From Escherichia ruysiae (GTDB lineage: Bacteria; Pseudomonadota; Gammaproteobacteria; Enterobacterales; Enterobacteriaceae), in NCBI RefSeq assembly GCF_902498915.1, contig NZ_CABVLQ010000002.1: a stretch of 64,000 nt of DNA; one strand, written 5' to 3'. The notes below the pieces were generated by a model. It saw only the letters and a list, made by a program, of their open reading frames with translations. It was not told the origin of the DNA and searched no databases. Both the position numbers and the translations under genes were made by a program. This document shows positions 16,956 through 25,175 of this stretch, piece by piece (position 1 is the first letter of the stretch; every line of letters begins with the position of its first letter).

Positions 16956-17049
16956 CGGATTTTCTCTCTGTATTTATGGGTAGTTATCGAACTGAATGTG
17001 CCAGTTTTTTCAGAAGACGGCAAAGTTGAGATGGCTGGTTCAGGTTCAG

Positions 17050-17141
17050 AGCATGAGTTTCCCCGGTGTGACGGGCATGGCGGGGCGGATTTTGCAGATA
17101 CAAAAGACGTAAAAAAACCGACTGGTGAGGCCGGCTTTTTT
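17050..17141 (+). repeat. pnd 3' unit with bidirectional terminator, copy 1
   Basis: The unit begins near CATGAGTTTCCCCGGTGTGA and ends in a hairpin flanked by A7 and T6 (17111-17141). It is repeated at 17672-17761, and the hairpin part alone at 17484-17512. It is probably the 3' end of the pnd transcript, working as a terminator in both directions. Confidence 0.7.
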
Positions 17142-17274
17142 ACTGTTACGCTACAAAGTTGATGACTCTGACCAGAAAAGAGCTGTCTATAACTGACGCT
17201 AAAAATGATAATTTGTTCTACCTGATTAATGCAACATGCCATAAGTTTACGGGAAAGGCTGACCACCTGATATT

Positions 17275-17423
17275 GTTGCAAAATACGAAAGTCGTCAAAA
17301 TCGCGGTGGGGAGCTTGAGGCTGTAAGCTGAAAGCGTTTGTGAAAGCCCCGGGAGATTGTTCTATCAATCAACCAAGGGCTCTACTGTAATGCCTAGACA
17401 ACATTATAGTAGCCCGCTGACGT
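17275..17423 (+). repeat. pnd mRNA leader, copy 3 (diverged)
   Basis: This copy is more diverged and shorter, missing some bases in the middle, but it keeps TATCAATCAACCAAGGGCTC and the antisense -10 (17403-17408). Its pndC-like frame from 17390 ends after 28 codons. No pndA follows. It marks a third ancient pnd cassette. Confidence 0.8.
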
Positions 17424-17483
17424 CCTCCACGCCAGAGGGAGCTTGCTACGTACAGCTTGTCGTTACTCAGAAGTAATAAATGT

Positions 17484-17512
17484 AAAAAAACCGACTGATG
17501 AGGTCGGTTTTC
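17484..17512 (+). terminator. pnd-type terminator, copy 2
   Basis: CCGAC and GTCGG arms are flanked by seven A and a T-rich run. It follows leader copy 3 by about 60 bases and is closely related to the hairpins at 17111 and 17730. Confidence 0.7.
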
Positions 17513-17671
17513 TTACTGTTCCGTTACAGAGTTGGTGGCCCTGACTGGAGGAAATCTCTTTTCAGCTAACGTTCTTATAATAGTGTTCTGTTCATTTGAT
17601 AACAACCACCCTTGTAATCCGCAGGTTAGCACTGTCTGGCGACACTTCTGTCGTGATGACGGTAACCAGAA

Positions 17672-17761
17672 CATGAGTCTTCCCGGTATAACAGGCATGG
17701 TGGGGCGGATTTGCAGAAACAACAGATGTAAAAAAACCGACTGGTGAGGTCGGCTTTTTTA
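17672..17761 (+). repeat. pnd 3' unit with bidirectional terminator, copy 3
   Basis: This repeats the sequence of 17050-17141, ending with the hairpin CCGAC/GTCGG between A and T runs (17730-17761). The 110 bases after it, up to the insertion sequence, hold no gene that I can see. Confidence 0.7.
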
Positions 17762-17943
17762 CTGTTCCGCTACAGAGTTGGTTGCTCTGGGCGGGAAAAG
17801 ACAGTCTGTATCTAACATAATCAATTCTATGCTTTGTCCCACACTATGTCAAAAATCCTGCTAATCAAAAATGAAGTGGTTTACTGAATTTGGCCACCTG
17901 AACAGAGGTGATATGCTCACCTCAGAACAACACAGGTGCCATA

Positions 17944-18246
<303 letters not shown>

Positions 18247-18272
18247 TCGGGAAACTCAGGGCGCGTTATCCT

Positions 18273-19091
18273 GTGGCCACTCTCTGCCATGTGTTCGGGG
18301 TCCATCGCAGCAGCTACAAATACTGGAAAAACCGTCCTGAAAAGCCAGACGGCAGACGGGCTGTATTACGCAGCCAGGTACTTGAACTGCATGGCATCAG
18401 CCACGGCTCTGCCGGAGCAAGAAGCATCGCCACAATGGCAACCCAGAGAGGCTACCAGATGGGGCGCTGGCTTGCTGGCAGACTCATGAAAGAGCTGGGG
18501 CTGGTCAGCTGTCAGCAGCCGACTTACCGGTATAAACGTGGTGGTCATGAACATGTTGCTATCCCTAACTACCTTGAACGGCAGTTCGCCGTGACCGAGC
18601 CAAATCAGGTGTGGTGCGGTGATGTGACCTATATCTGGACGGGTAAGCGCTGGGCGTACCTCGCCGTTGTTCTCGACCTGTTCGCAAGAAAACCAGTGGG
18701 CTGGGCCATGTCGTTCTCGCCGGACAGCAGGCTTACCATGAAAGCACTGGAAATGGCATGGGAAACCCGTGGTAAGCCCGTCGGGGTGATGTTCCACAGC
18801 GATCAAGGCAGTCATTATACGAGCAGGCAGTTCCGGCAGTTACTGTGGAGATACCGGATCAGGCAGAGTATGAGTCGGCGTGGAAACTGCTGGGATAACA
18901 GCCCAATGGAGCGCTTCTTCAGGAGTCTGAAGAACGAATGGGTGCCGGCGACGGGCTATGTAAGCTTCAGCGATGCAGCTCACGCAATAACGGACTATAT
19001 CGTTGGATATTACAGCGCACTAAGACCGCACGAATATAATGGTGGGTTACCACCAAACGAATCGGAAAATCGATACTGGAAAAAACTCTAA
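18273..19091 (+). CDS. IS911-type OrfB transposase domain
   Basis: The frame lies at -1 to orfA and is made mainly as the OrfAB fusion through slippage at 18195-18201. It has the DDE catalytic residues in WCGDVTYIW, FHSDQGSHYTS and NSPMERFFRSLKNE. The first start codon in frame is GTG 18273, but fused product is expected to begin in orfA. All key residues are present. Confidence 0.93.
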   Translation: MATLCHVFGVHRSSYKYWKNRPEKPDGRRAVLRSQVLELHGISHGSAGARSIATMATQRGYQMGRWLAGRLMKELGLVSCQQPTYRYKRGGHEHVAIPNYLERQFAVTEPNQVWCGDVTYIWTGKRWAYLAVVLDLFARKPVGWAMSFSPDSRLTMKALEMAWETRGKPVGVMFHSDQGSHYTSRQFRQLLWRYRIRQSMSRRGNCWDNSPMERFFRSLKNEWVPATGYVSFSDAAHAITDYIVGYYSALRPHEYNGGLPPNESENRYWKKL

Positions 19092-19131
19092 CTCGGTGGC
19101 CAGTTTTTGTTGACCACTTCAAAAAGAGATC

Positions 19132-19308
19132 TCACGTTAAAAATTTGTACCCTTCTTTAACTTCCAGTGCCTGCTCCTTTGACTCAAACATCAGTCTTGT
19201 TTTCCCGGGAACACCCCATGAAATGTATTCAACATCTATCCACCATTTTCCATATTCTTCATATGGCCCGGATATTACTTTTTTGACAAAGGCGTCTACC
19301 AGATTCAT
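19132..19308 (-). CDS. Hypothetical 58-residue protein
   Basis: ATG 19308 has an AAGGAAA ribosome site. The product starts MNLVDAFVKKVISG and ends KEGYKFLT, with several aromatic residues and no membrane segment. The stop codon lies only 11 bases from the insertion sequence, so the element inserted immediately behind it. No function is recognised. A small hydrophobic frame lies just upstream. Confidence 0.6.
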   Translation of the reverse strand: MNLVDAFVKKVISGPYEEYGKWWIDVEYISWGVPGKTRLMFESKEQALEVKEGYKFLT

Positions 19309-19336
19309 TGTTTTTTCCTTTTTGTGTTGAAAATAA

Positions 19337-19447
19337 TTAATGCCAGAGCACAGCGAAAATAATGAATGCGCTGGCTGTGATAATTGCGATTTTCTCCCAT
19401 ATGATATTTTTCTCATGGGTGTTTCTACGGAGATTATTTCTTCGCAT
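19337..19447 (-). CDS. Possible 36-residue membrane peptide
   Basis: The frame from ATG 19447 reads a basic N-terminus (MRRNNLRRN) followed by one membrane segment, IAIITASAFIIFAVLW, then stops. No good ribosome site is seen, which lowers confidence. It ends 28 bases before the next gene. If real, it would be a single-pass inner-membrane peptide. Confidence 0.35.
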   Translation of the reverse strand: MRRNNLRRNTHEKNIIWEKIAIITASAFIIFAVLWH

Positions 19448-19516
19448 TGGAATATATTGGATATGTTTATTCAGGAATGAGAGCAGGTGTGGGATTCCCT
19501 GCTCTTTTTGTTGGCG

Positions 19517-19726
19517 TTATTTTACGTACTTCCAGACAGAAGCCGGTACTTTGTCGTACAATTTGTTCATTGTCAGTTCCGCAAGGCGATGATCAACTGC
19601 AGAGTTGAATGTTTCTATTTTATCTGAGGTCAAAGTGCCCTGGTTTTTAGCAATAATTTTCTCAAGTGTCTTTAAGCTGGAACAGCGACGTAACTGATAT
19701 AACCATTCCTGTTTTGTTTTTGCCAT
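19517..19726 (-). CDS. Hha/YmoA-family nucleoid modulator
   Basis: The 69-residue protein from ATG 19726 is a clear Hha relative: LRRCSSLKTLEKIIAKN, then SAVDHRLAELTMNKLYDKVPASVWKYV. Hha-type proteins bind H-NS and change silencing of horizontally acquired genes, including transfer genes. Plasmid copies can make carriage less costly. It lies between excA and the IS element. The ORF from 19777 is longer only because of an upstream start without a ribosome site. Confidence 0.93.
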   Translation of the reverse strand: MAKTKQEWLYQLRRCSSLKTLEKIIAKNQGTLTSDKIETFNSAVDHRLAELTMNKLYDKVPASVWKYVK

Positions 19727-19823
19727 AAATAGGTCCTTGGGTTTATTTAATACGGCATAAGCTATGTGTTGTTGCAAACAAAAGCCGGCTCATCTGAACC
19801 GGCAGTTATGGAGGCTGCTTATC

Positions 19824-20438
19824 TTAAAATACTTCAGCTACAGGCATACCTGCAATCTGCTCCCACTCCTTACGCTTTTCCTGAATCAGGCGAGGAAAGT
19901 CGACAGGGTAATCATATCCTCGACTTGCCATTGCGTGCAATGTGTTTGCAATAGAACGAGCAGAGTTAACACCAATAGGCAATTCTAACATTGGCATATT
20001 GACATACTTTGTGTGTATTTCCATACAGTTTTCTCTTACTACTGTCCGTGTAAAATTATCAATATCAATGCCAATGACATCTAATGTTTTATTGGGGTAA
20101 AGCCGAATATATAACGCAGTACCTTTTTTGATATCAATTCCGAAATATAATGATGATATTGATTTGTGTTCGTAAGATGGGTCTGGATCGAATACATCAT
20201 GATATTCAGTCTTTATCTGTTCTAGGATATTATTTACGATTGCTCTTTTCTTTCTTCCATTTTTATATCCGGAGTATAGCAGGAATCCAGTTGGGATTAC
20301 TGCTAGTCCCCAACTGGTAGGTGTATTCCAAATGATTAGTAATGGGACGGCGAAAATAATGTAGAAAAGTGCGAATGCGATCACGCATGTTTCTTTTTTA
20401 GAATGGGTGCCGCCACGGTTTGCATATGCTCCAATCAT
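19824..20438 (-). CDS. excA: ExcA entry-exclusion protein
   Basis: The protein has 204 residues and two N-terminal membrane segments (about residues 18-36 and 42-58), followed by a soluble domain. It sits directly behind traY, as excA does in I-complex plasmids. Exclusion proteins in a recipient block entry of the same plasmid type by acting on TraY of the donor. In R64 a shorter ExcB is made from an internal start in the same gene; the internal Met residues here leave that possible. Sequence type may differ from R64, so its exclusion group is uncertain. Confidence 0.85.
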   Translation of the reverse strand: MIGAYANRGGTHSKKETCVIAFALFYIIFAVPLLIIWNTPTSWGLAVIPTGFLLYSGYKNGRKKRAIVNNILEQIKTEYHDVFDPDPSYEHKSISSLYFGIDIKKGTALYIRLYPNKTLDVIGIDIDNFTRTVVRENCMEIHTKYVNMPMLELPIGVNSARSIANTLHAMASRGYDYPVDFPRLIQEKRKEWEQIAGMPVAEVF

Positions 20439-20513
20439 TATATATGACCTCCATAAACACTTTTTGATATTTTAATCTCTCCAAGTGTATATGGCAAGTC
20501 ATATATTAAGTTA

Positions 20514-22682
20514 TTATCCCTTTATTCCATCCTTATTGTTGTCGTTATTCATCCTTTTAATTTGCTCCTCTCTTATATTAGGTGCGTGTCTTATGTTTCT
20601 ATTGCTGCCAGCAAAAATCTCTTTTATTGAACCAGCCATATTGCCAAGCGTGTTTACACCATCACGTCCTCCTAGGAAATTAATTACATGGTCTGGGAGG
20701 TATGCTTGTAAGGCAAATGCTGCGGCTACAATGGTTGTGCAACTTCTAGCATAAAGAAGTAAGAAACCTGCGAGGCTAAATATACCTGTAAATGAACTTA
20801 TTTGTACATTGGTCAGTGCAGCACCGAATAAAAAGTTTAATATAGTACCTATTGCTATAATGGCTACAGAGGCAAAAAAGAATCCGAAAACCATGATAGG
20901 TGGTCTTATCATGCTGTCTATTAAATATATATAACCGTAGGCAGCACGACTCCCTCTGTCCTGTGATGTGCCTAGATGAGTTGCCCCCCACAGAGGTCCA
21001 GCTGTACATCCGATTAATACACTAATGACCCAGTTACCAATCCCAGTCATCCAGAAAATAAACGGAATAAATGGTAAATAAATAGATAAAGAGAATCCTG
21101 CACAAAACAGCAGTAGTAACAGAAAGTATACGGGGGGCGCTAAGGCCTCAAGTAAGGCATTTAGTGTTGAAATAGCACTTGTCGTCAAATCTATGAATTT
21201 ACCAAATATAGAACTCCCAGTTCCTGAAGTAATAACTCTAGCAGATGTATAAGTAATCCAAATACCCTCTGCAGCGACCATAGTTTTATCACCAATATTT
21301 TTCATTTTTATCAGTGGATTAACTTGATTGCTACTTGTACCCGAATCAGTCCACTCGGTGGCAATATTGTTCGTAAGCCATTGCCCAAACTTCTCTGTGG
21401 GCTTGATTAAAGCATCTTGTGGCGTGCTTGTTTTTGAAAGTAGTTGTTCGTCTGCTGAAGTTATAGTACCTAAAGGTGGGGTATAAGTTGAATTCTGCAA
21501 TTGAGTCTTGTATGCCCCCATAACAGCACTAAATAAATCAGTATCGCCAACTTCCCCAAGTGATGACATTGAAGTTACAGCTGGAGCTCTGTCAGCCAGC
21601 TCTGCCAGACGCTGGTTAGCAGTGGCAAAGGTCTGATACCACGCGCCAAGCGTTACCCATCCATAGGTTGTGAGATAAGACTTGAGAGCTTCTTTCCTGG
21701 ATTGTTCTCCGTTATCAATAGGTAGCGATTTTTGTACAGCACGCTCATACTCGTCGGCTGCTCTCTGAATCCGTGTCTCGATATCCGGCAATGTGCCGTT
21801 GCCAGAATTTCTTTTTTCCAGAAATGTTGTCACAAACTCACTGGCAGCGTTGTCCATGTCGCTAATCATATTATCCATGGCTGCACGTTGTGCTGAGATA
21901 ACACCGCTGTATTCGTTTTTACTGAAGGGATTAAAGAATTTTCCAATCGTCGATTGATCTGTTGTTCCGTTTCCTTCTACTGACAGGCTGGCTGAACCAC
22001 AGATACCGCTGCCATTGGATACCGTGACAGTGTAATTACCACTGGCGGTTTTAGCTGATTCTGTCATCAGTGAAGTCGAGGATTTGGCCGTCTGATTAAA
22101 ATCATTTAGTCCTGCGTTAACCGCATACTTACACAGTTCCATTTCAAAAATGCCACGCGCTGCTGTTCGTGTGGATGCCTGAACTGGCTGTACAGTCATT
22201 GAATAACCATTTGCGATATTATCAGCGGCAAGTTGCACCATCACATTGGCGGACCCAACCCCCATTATCGATGCGCCCCATAACATAATGAGCTGAGCGA
22301 TACTCCAGCCATTTCCGGTTGGAACGATCATCAGAAAACCTGCAACGACACTCAGTGTGCCGACGATATCGCGTCCGGTGCTGAATACCTGTCCCTGATG
22401 CCCCGAACGCACAACATGACGGATACCAATGAACATAAACCAGACAACGGCAAGTACGGCGATGATACTGTTGAACGCCCCGAACATGCTTCCGATCAGA
22501 GTGGGGGCGCTGGTTGACAGTGGATTGGTGACTACATCACCGAATATCGTGACCAGCGCCTGGCGGGACAGATCGTCAGGATTGGTGGCGGCAGACACAA
22601 TATCCTGATAGGTCACTGAAGCCATTGCCGGCAGTGAGGATATAGCAAGGCCTGCACAGAGTGCGCGAAGTAAAATTTTCAC
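20514..22682 (-). CDS. traY: TraY membrane protein (DotA-like)
   Basis: I choose the GTG at 22682, which has GGAG 7 bases upstream and begins a signal peptide (VKILLRALCAGLAISSLPAMA). The longer frame from 22751 would add 23 residues without a ribosome site. The 722-residue protein has a large variable central region (about 150-480) between membrane segments at 55-135 and at 480-660. TraY is the DotA counterpart and the target of ExcA, so the central loop probably defines exclusion specificity. Confidence 0.92.
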   Translation of the reverse strand: MKILLRALCAGLAISSLPAMASVTYQDIVSAATNPDDLSRQALVTIFGDVVTNPLSTSAPTLIGSMFGAFNSIIAVLAVVWFMFIGIRHVVRSGHQGQVFSTGRDIVGTLSVVAGFLMIVPTGNGWSIAQLIMLWGASIMGVGSANVMVQLAADNIANGYSMTVQPVQASTRTAARGIFEMELCKYAVNAGLNDFNQTAKSSTSLMTESAKTASGNYTVTVSNGSGICGSASLSVEGNGTTDQSTIGKFFNPFSKNEYSGVISAQRAAMDNMISDMDNAASEFVTTFLEKRNSGNGTLPDIETRIQRAADEYERAVQKSLPIDNGEQSRKEALKSYLTTYGWVTLGAWYQTFATANQRLAELADRAPAVTSMSSLGEVGDTDLFSAVMGAYKTQLQNSTYTPPLGTITSADEQLLSKTSTPQDALIKPTEKFGQWLTNNIATEWTDSGTSSNQVNPLIKMKNIGDKTMVAAEGIWITYTSARVITSGTGSSIFGKFIDLTTSAISTLNALLEALAPPVYFLLLLLFCAGFSLSIYLPFIPFIFWMTGIGNWVISVLIGCTAGPLWGATHLGTSQDRGSRAAYGYIYLIDSMIRPPIMVFGFFFASVAIIAIGTILNFLFGAALTNVQISSFTGIFSLAGFLLLYARSCTTIVAAAFALQAYLPDHVINFLGGRDGVNTLGNMAGSIKEIFAGSNRNIRHAPNIREEQIKRMNNDNNKDGIKG

Positions 22683-22778
22683 AGTAACTCCGGAATAGAA
22701 TTGCGTATGGGCAAAGGCCACACAGGATTTAATTAAGGGGGATGGCGACATGCCAGTGGTACTGGCATCTGGACGTGA

Positions 22779-23363
22779 TCAGTATTGTTTACTGGTTACG
22801 GCAATTAATGTGGCATTGCGCCAGCCATTGCGGTCGTTCAGAAAATCACGGAAAGTCCCCTGCTCGGGTTCGCTGACTTTTCGTTCATGCAACTGCCAGA
22901 GGCGGTATGTAACAATCAGTGCTCTGGAAGCACAAAGAGCGACGCCTGACAGTATCAACACAAGAGTGCTGATGGCGCGTACCAGAGTCGTAAGAGGTAA
23001 TGAAGAGGCGGCAAAGAGCATACCACTGAGAAACAAAGCGATGGCCAGCAGACTCCAGCAACAGAATCGCCATACTGTTCTGCGCCGGCGGAAACGACGA
23101 TCCAGATCGTCTACTGACATATGGCTGGCCTGCAGAGCTTCTTCCCACGTGAGGTGGAGTTGCGCCTTTTTATTATTTACCTGACGAAATCTGTCCAGCC
23201 TGCGTTTTTGTTGTTCCAGCATATGCTGTACAGAATTCGTTATCAGGCGAGTCTCCATCAGAGGAACAAAAATGTTAATAATCCCCCGGGTGGCTATGCG
23301 GGTTATGGATGGTGATTTTTTGACGTTTTTCGTCTGGTCTGAATTTTCCGGTAACTTATTCAT
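22779..23363 (-). CDS. traX: TraX transfer protein
   Basis: The 194-residue protein has two membrane segments near residues 98-118 and 130-150, between basic cytoplasmic-looking parts. Position between traW and traY and the length match TraX of R64. Its role in the transfer apparatus is not well known. It is not related to TraX of the F plasmid, which acetylates pilin. Confidence 0.85.
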   Translation of the reverse strand: MNKLPENSDQTKNVKKSPSITRIATRGIINIFVPLMETRLITNSVQHMLEQQKRRLDRFRQVNNKKAQLHLTWEEALQASHMSVDDLDRRFRRRRTVWRFCCWSLLAIALFLSGMLFAASSLPLTTLVRAISTLVLILSGVALCASRALIVTYRLWQLHERKVSEPEQGTFRDFLNDRNGWRNATLIAVTSKQY

Positions 23364-23391
23364 TTTTTCAGTCCTGTTCTGACGTCAGCTT

Positions 23392-24594
23392 TCAACGTGC
23401 GTTTGCCTGATTGATTGTTTTCTCAAGGCTACCGAGTTGTTTTTCATAATACTGGCGGGCAGTCAGAGCCAGTTGCTGGCCAGAGATAACATTACCCTGG
23501 CGGATCTGTTCTTTCAGATCGTTCAGCTGCCAGTTCATTTGCGCAGTGATTCTTACCAGTTCACGGAGCAGGTTATCCCCCTGCATTTCCTGTAAATCCA
23601 CCAGGTATGCTGTGTTGGCGTAGCGCCGGCCAGCCTCAAAAGCTTCAAACTCACGGGTACTCATATATCCCCGTGCTTTTGCTTCTGGTGAAGCCACCTG
23701 GTCGAAGTAAGCGGCCGCTGAGTCTGACTGCAGTGTTTCAGCCAGTGCTTTACGTGTGGTTTCATCAGGCGTGCTGTCAGCAATCAGCGTCAGTTGGGGA
23801 TTCGACGCAGAATCAATGATGCCGTTGTATTCGTTCTGGAGTCCGACGTAGGTTCGTCCACTCTGGGTATTTACTTCTCCTTTACCCAGAGCACGACCGG
23901 CAGAGGGGCGGGAAGTGTTTTTCATGTAAGCAGTCGCTGCATCTATTTGCTTCTGATCCCATGTCAGTGCCGCAGGTGTGTCCGCTGTACCTGCGCCGTG
24001 GTAAATCGAGCGTACCTGACTGTCTCCACCTGGTATTTCGCCCACAGAAGGACAAACGGCGGTTCCTCCAAAACGTGCATATTCTGCTTCTGTACAGTAA
24101 CTGGCGTGTATGGCCGCGCCATCATAAGCTTCCCGCACGGGAGAGTTTGCTGCGCTGGCCAGACGGTCGCGGATGCTACGGTTGCTCACACCGCCACCTT
24201 TACTGAGTTTTGAGGCTGCGGATGCTGAGGCACTTTTGCTTTCTGTTGCAATCCCTGATGCGGATTCACTGCAGATGGAGTCTGGCACGGTGAAACTTTT
24301 CCGTGCCTCCTCGAGGCGCTGAGTTTCATTACTGAAAATCATCTGCTGACGTGTCGCCTGTCCGTTCTGGGCAATGACACTTGCCAGCTTTTCAGAGTTC
24401 TGATTGATAGCGGTACCCGTGGCTGTCTGGGTACTCAGTATGTTGCCAAGGACATCTTTGATGGCTTCCATTCTGGGGATGACCTGCTCTTCAACAGGCC
24501 GGCTGGCGACGACGGTGACTGAATAAGCATGAGCCTGGCATGCCGTTCCACTCAGGGTGGCTATAAGGGCTGCGAGTAATGTTTTTCTTTGCAT
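23392..24594 (-). CDS. traW: TraW periplasmic protein (IcmX-like)
   Basis: The product is 400 residues with an N-terminal signal peptide ending near Ala23. The mature part is helical and rich in serine and alanine (KSASASAASKLSKGGG near 120-135). It is the counterpart of IcmX in the Dot/Icm system. Its start lies inside the end of traV (34-base overlap), which suggests coupled translation. Confidence 0.88.
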   Translation of the reverse strand: MQRKTLLAALIATLSGTACQAHAYSVTVVASRPVEEQVIPRMEAIKDVLGNILSTQTATGTAINQNSEKLASVIAQNGQATRQQMIFSNETQRLEEARKSFTVPDSICSESASGIATESKSASASAASKLSKGGGVSNRSIRDRLASAANSPVREAYDGAAIHASYCTEAEYARFGGTAVCPSVGEIPGGDSQVRSIYHGAGTADTPAALTWDQKQIDAATAYMKNTSRPSAGRALGKGEVNTQSGRTYVGLQNEYNGIIDSASNPQLTLIADSTPDETTRKALAETLQSDSAAAYFDQVASPEAKARGYMSTREFEAFEAGRRYANTAYLVDLQEMQGDNLLRELVRITAQMNWQLNDLKEQIRQGNVISGQQLALTARQYYEKQLGSLEKTINQANAR

Positions 24595-25175
24595 TTTATT
24601 GTCTCCTGCTCGGGATGGAGCACAAGGTCAGGAAGGCTGTCGTATTTTCTGTCTTCAGGTAGTGGGGCCAGTGGGAAACACTGATATCGCCTGGTGATAT
24701 AACCTTTCCTGTTCCGGTTATCGATGATGCTGAAAGAACGACGTCTGACGCGCCGTAAGGTGGAAGGGTCAGTATCCATAACAGGCCAGTCACCGGCACT
24801 CAGTGCCGGCGTTCCGGGAACGGATGGCCATAACCAGGTATCATCGGACATCAGCGAAGCCAGCGGTGAAGGGAGTATCCACTGGATGACATGCTGAACG
24901 TCGAATGGTGCTTCATCCGGGACAGAAACCTGCCATATTGCCGTTGTTATCAGCTCATCTGTGCTGGACGGCAACAACAGCCGCATGCCTGTGACCTTTC
25001 CCTGTGTTCTGGCATCCGAGGCGTATATCACTCTGGGATTGGGGGCCGGATGTAACCTGAAGACACGTGACGGCAGAGTGAATGAGAAACTGTCACCTTT
25101 TACCTCAAGTTTTTTAAGAAATACCTGCCCTCTGGCAGGTCTCCGGCAGCGTGGGGTGATATGAATTGTACACAT
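24561..25175 (-). CDS. traV: TraV transfer protein
   Basis: The 204-residue protein starts at 25175, one base into the stop of traU, and overlaps traW at its end. No signal peptide or membrane segment is visible. It contains a tryptophan-rich middle (DDTWLWPSVPG). Identity rests on position and length in the R64 tra order. Function is not known. Confidence 0.85.
   Translation of the reverse strand: MCTIHITPRCRRPARGQVFLKKLEVKGDSFSFTLPSRVFRLHPAPNPRVIYASDARTQGKVTGMRLLLPSSTDELITTAIWQVSVPDEAPFDVQHVIQWILPSPLASLMSDDTWLWPSVPGTPALSAGDWPVMDTDPSTLRRVRRRSFSIIDNRNRKGYITRRYQCFPLAPLPEDRKYDSLPDLVLHPEQETIKCKEKHYSQPL

Noticed and set aside
22683..22751. Longer N-terminus of TraY
   Set aside because: No ribosome site, and it would hide the signal peptide that starts at the GTG at 22682.
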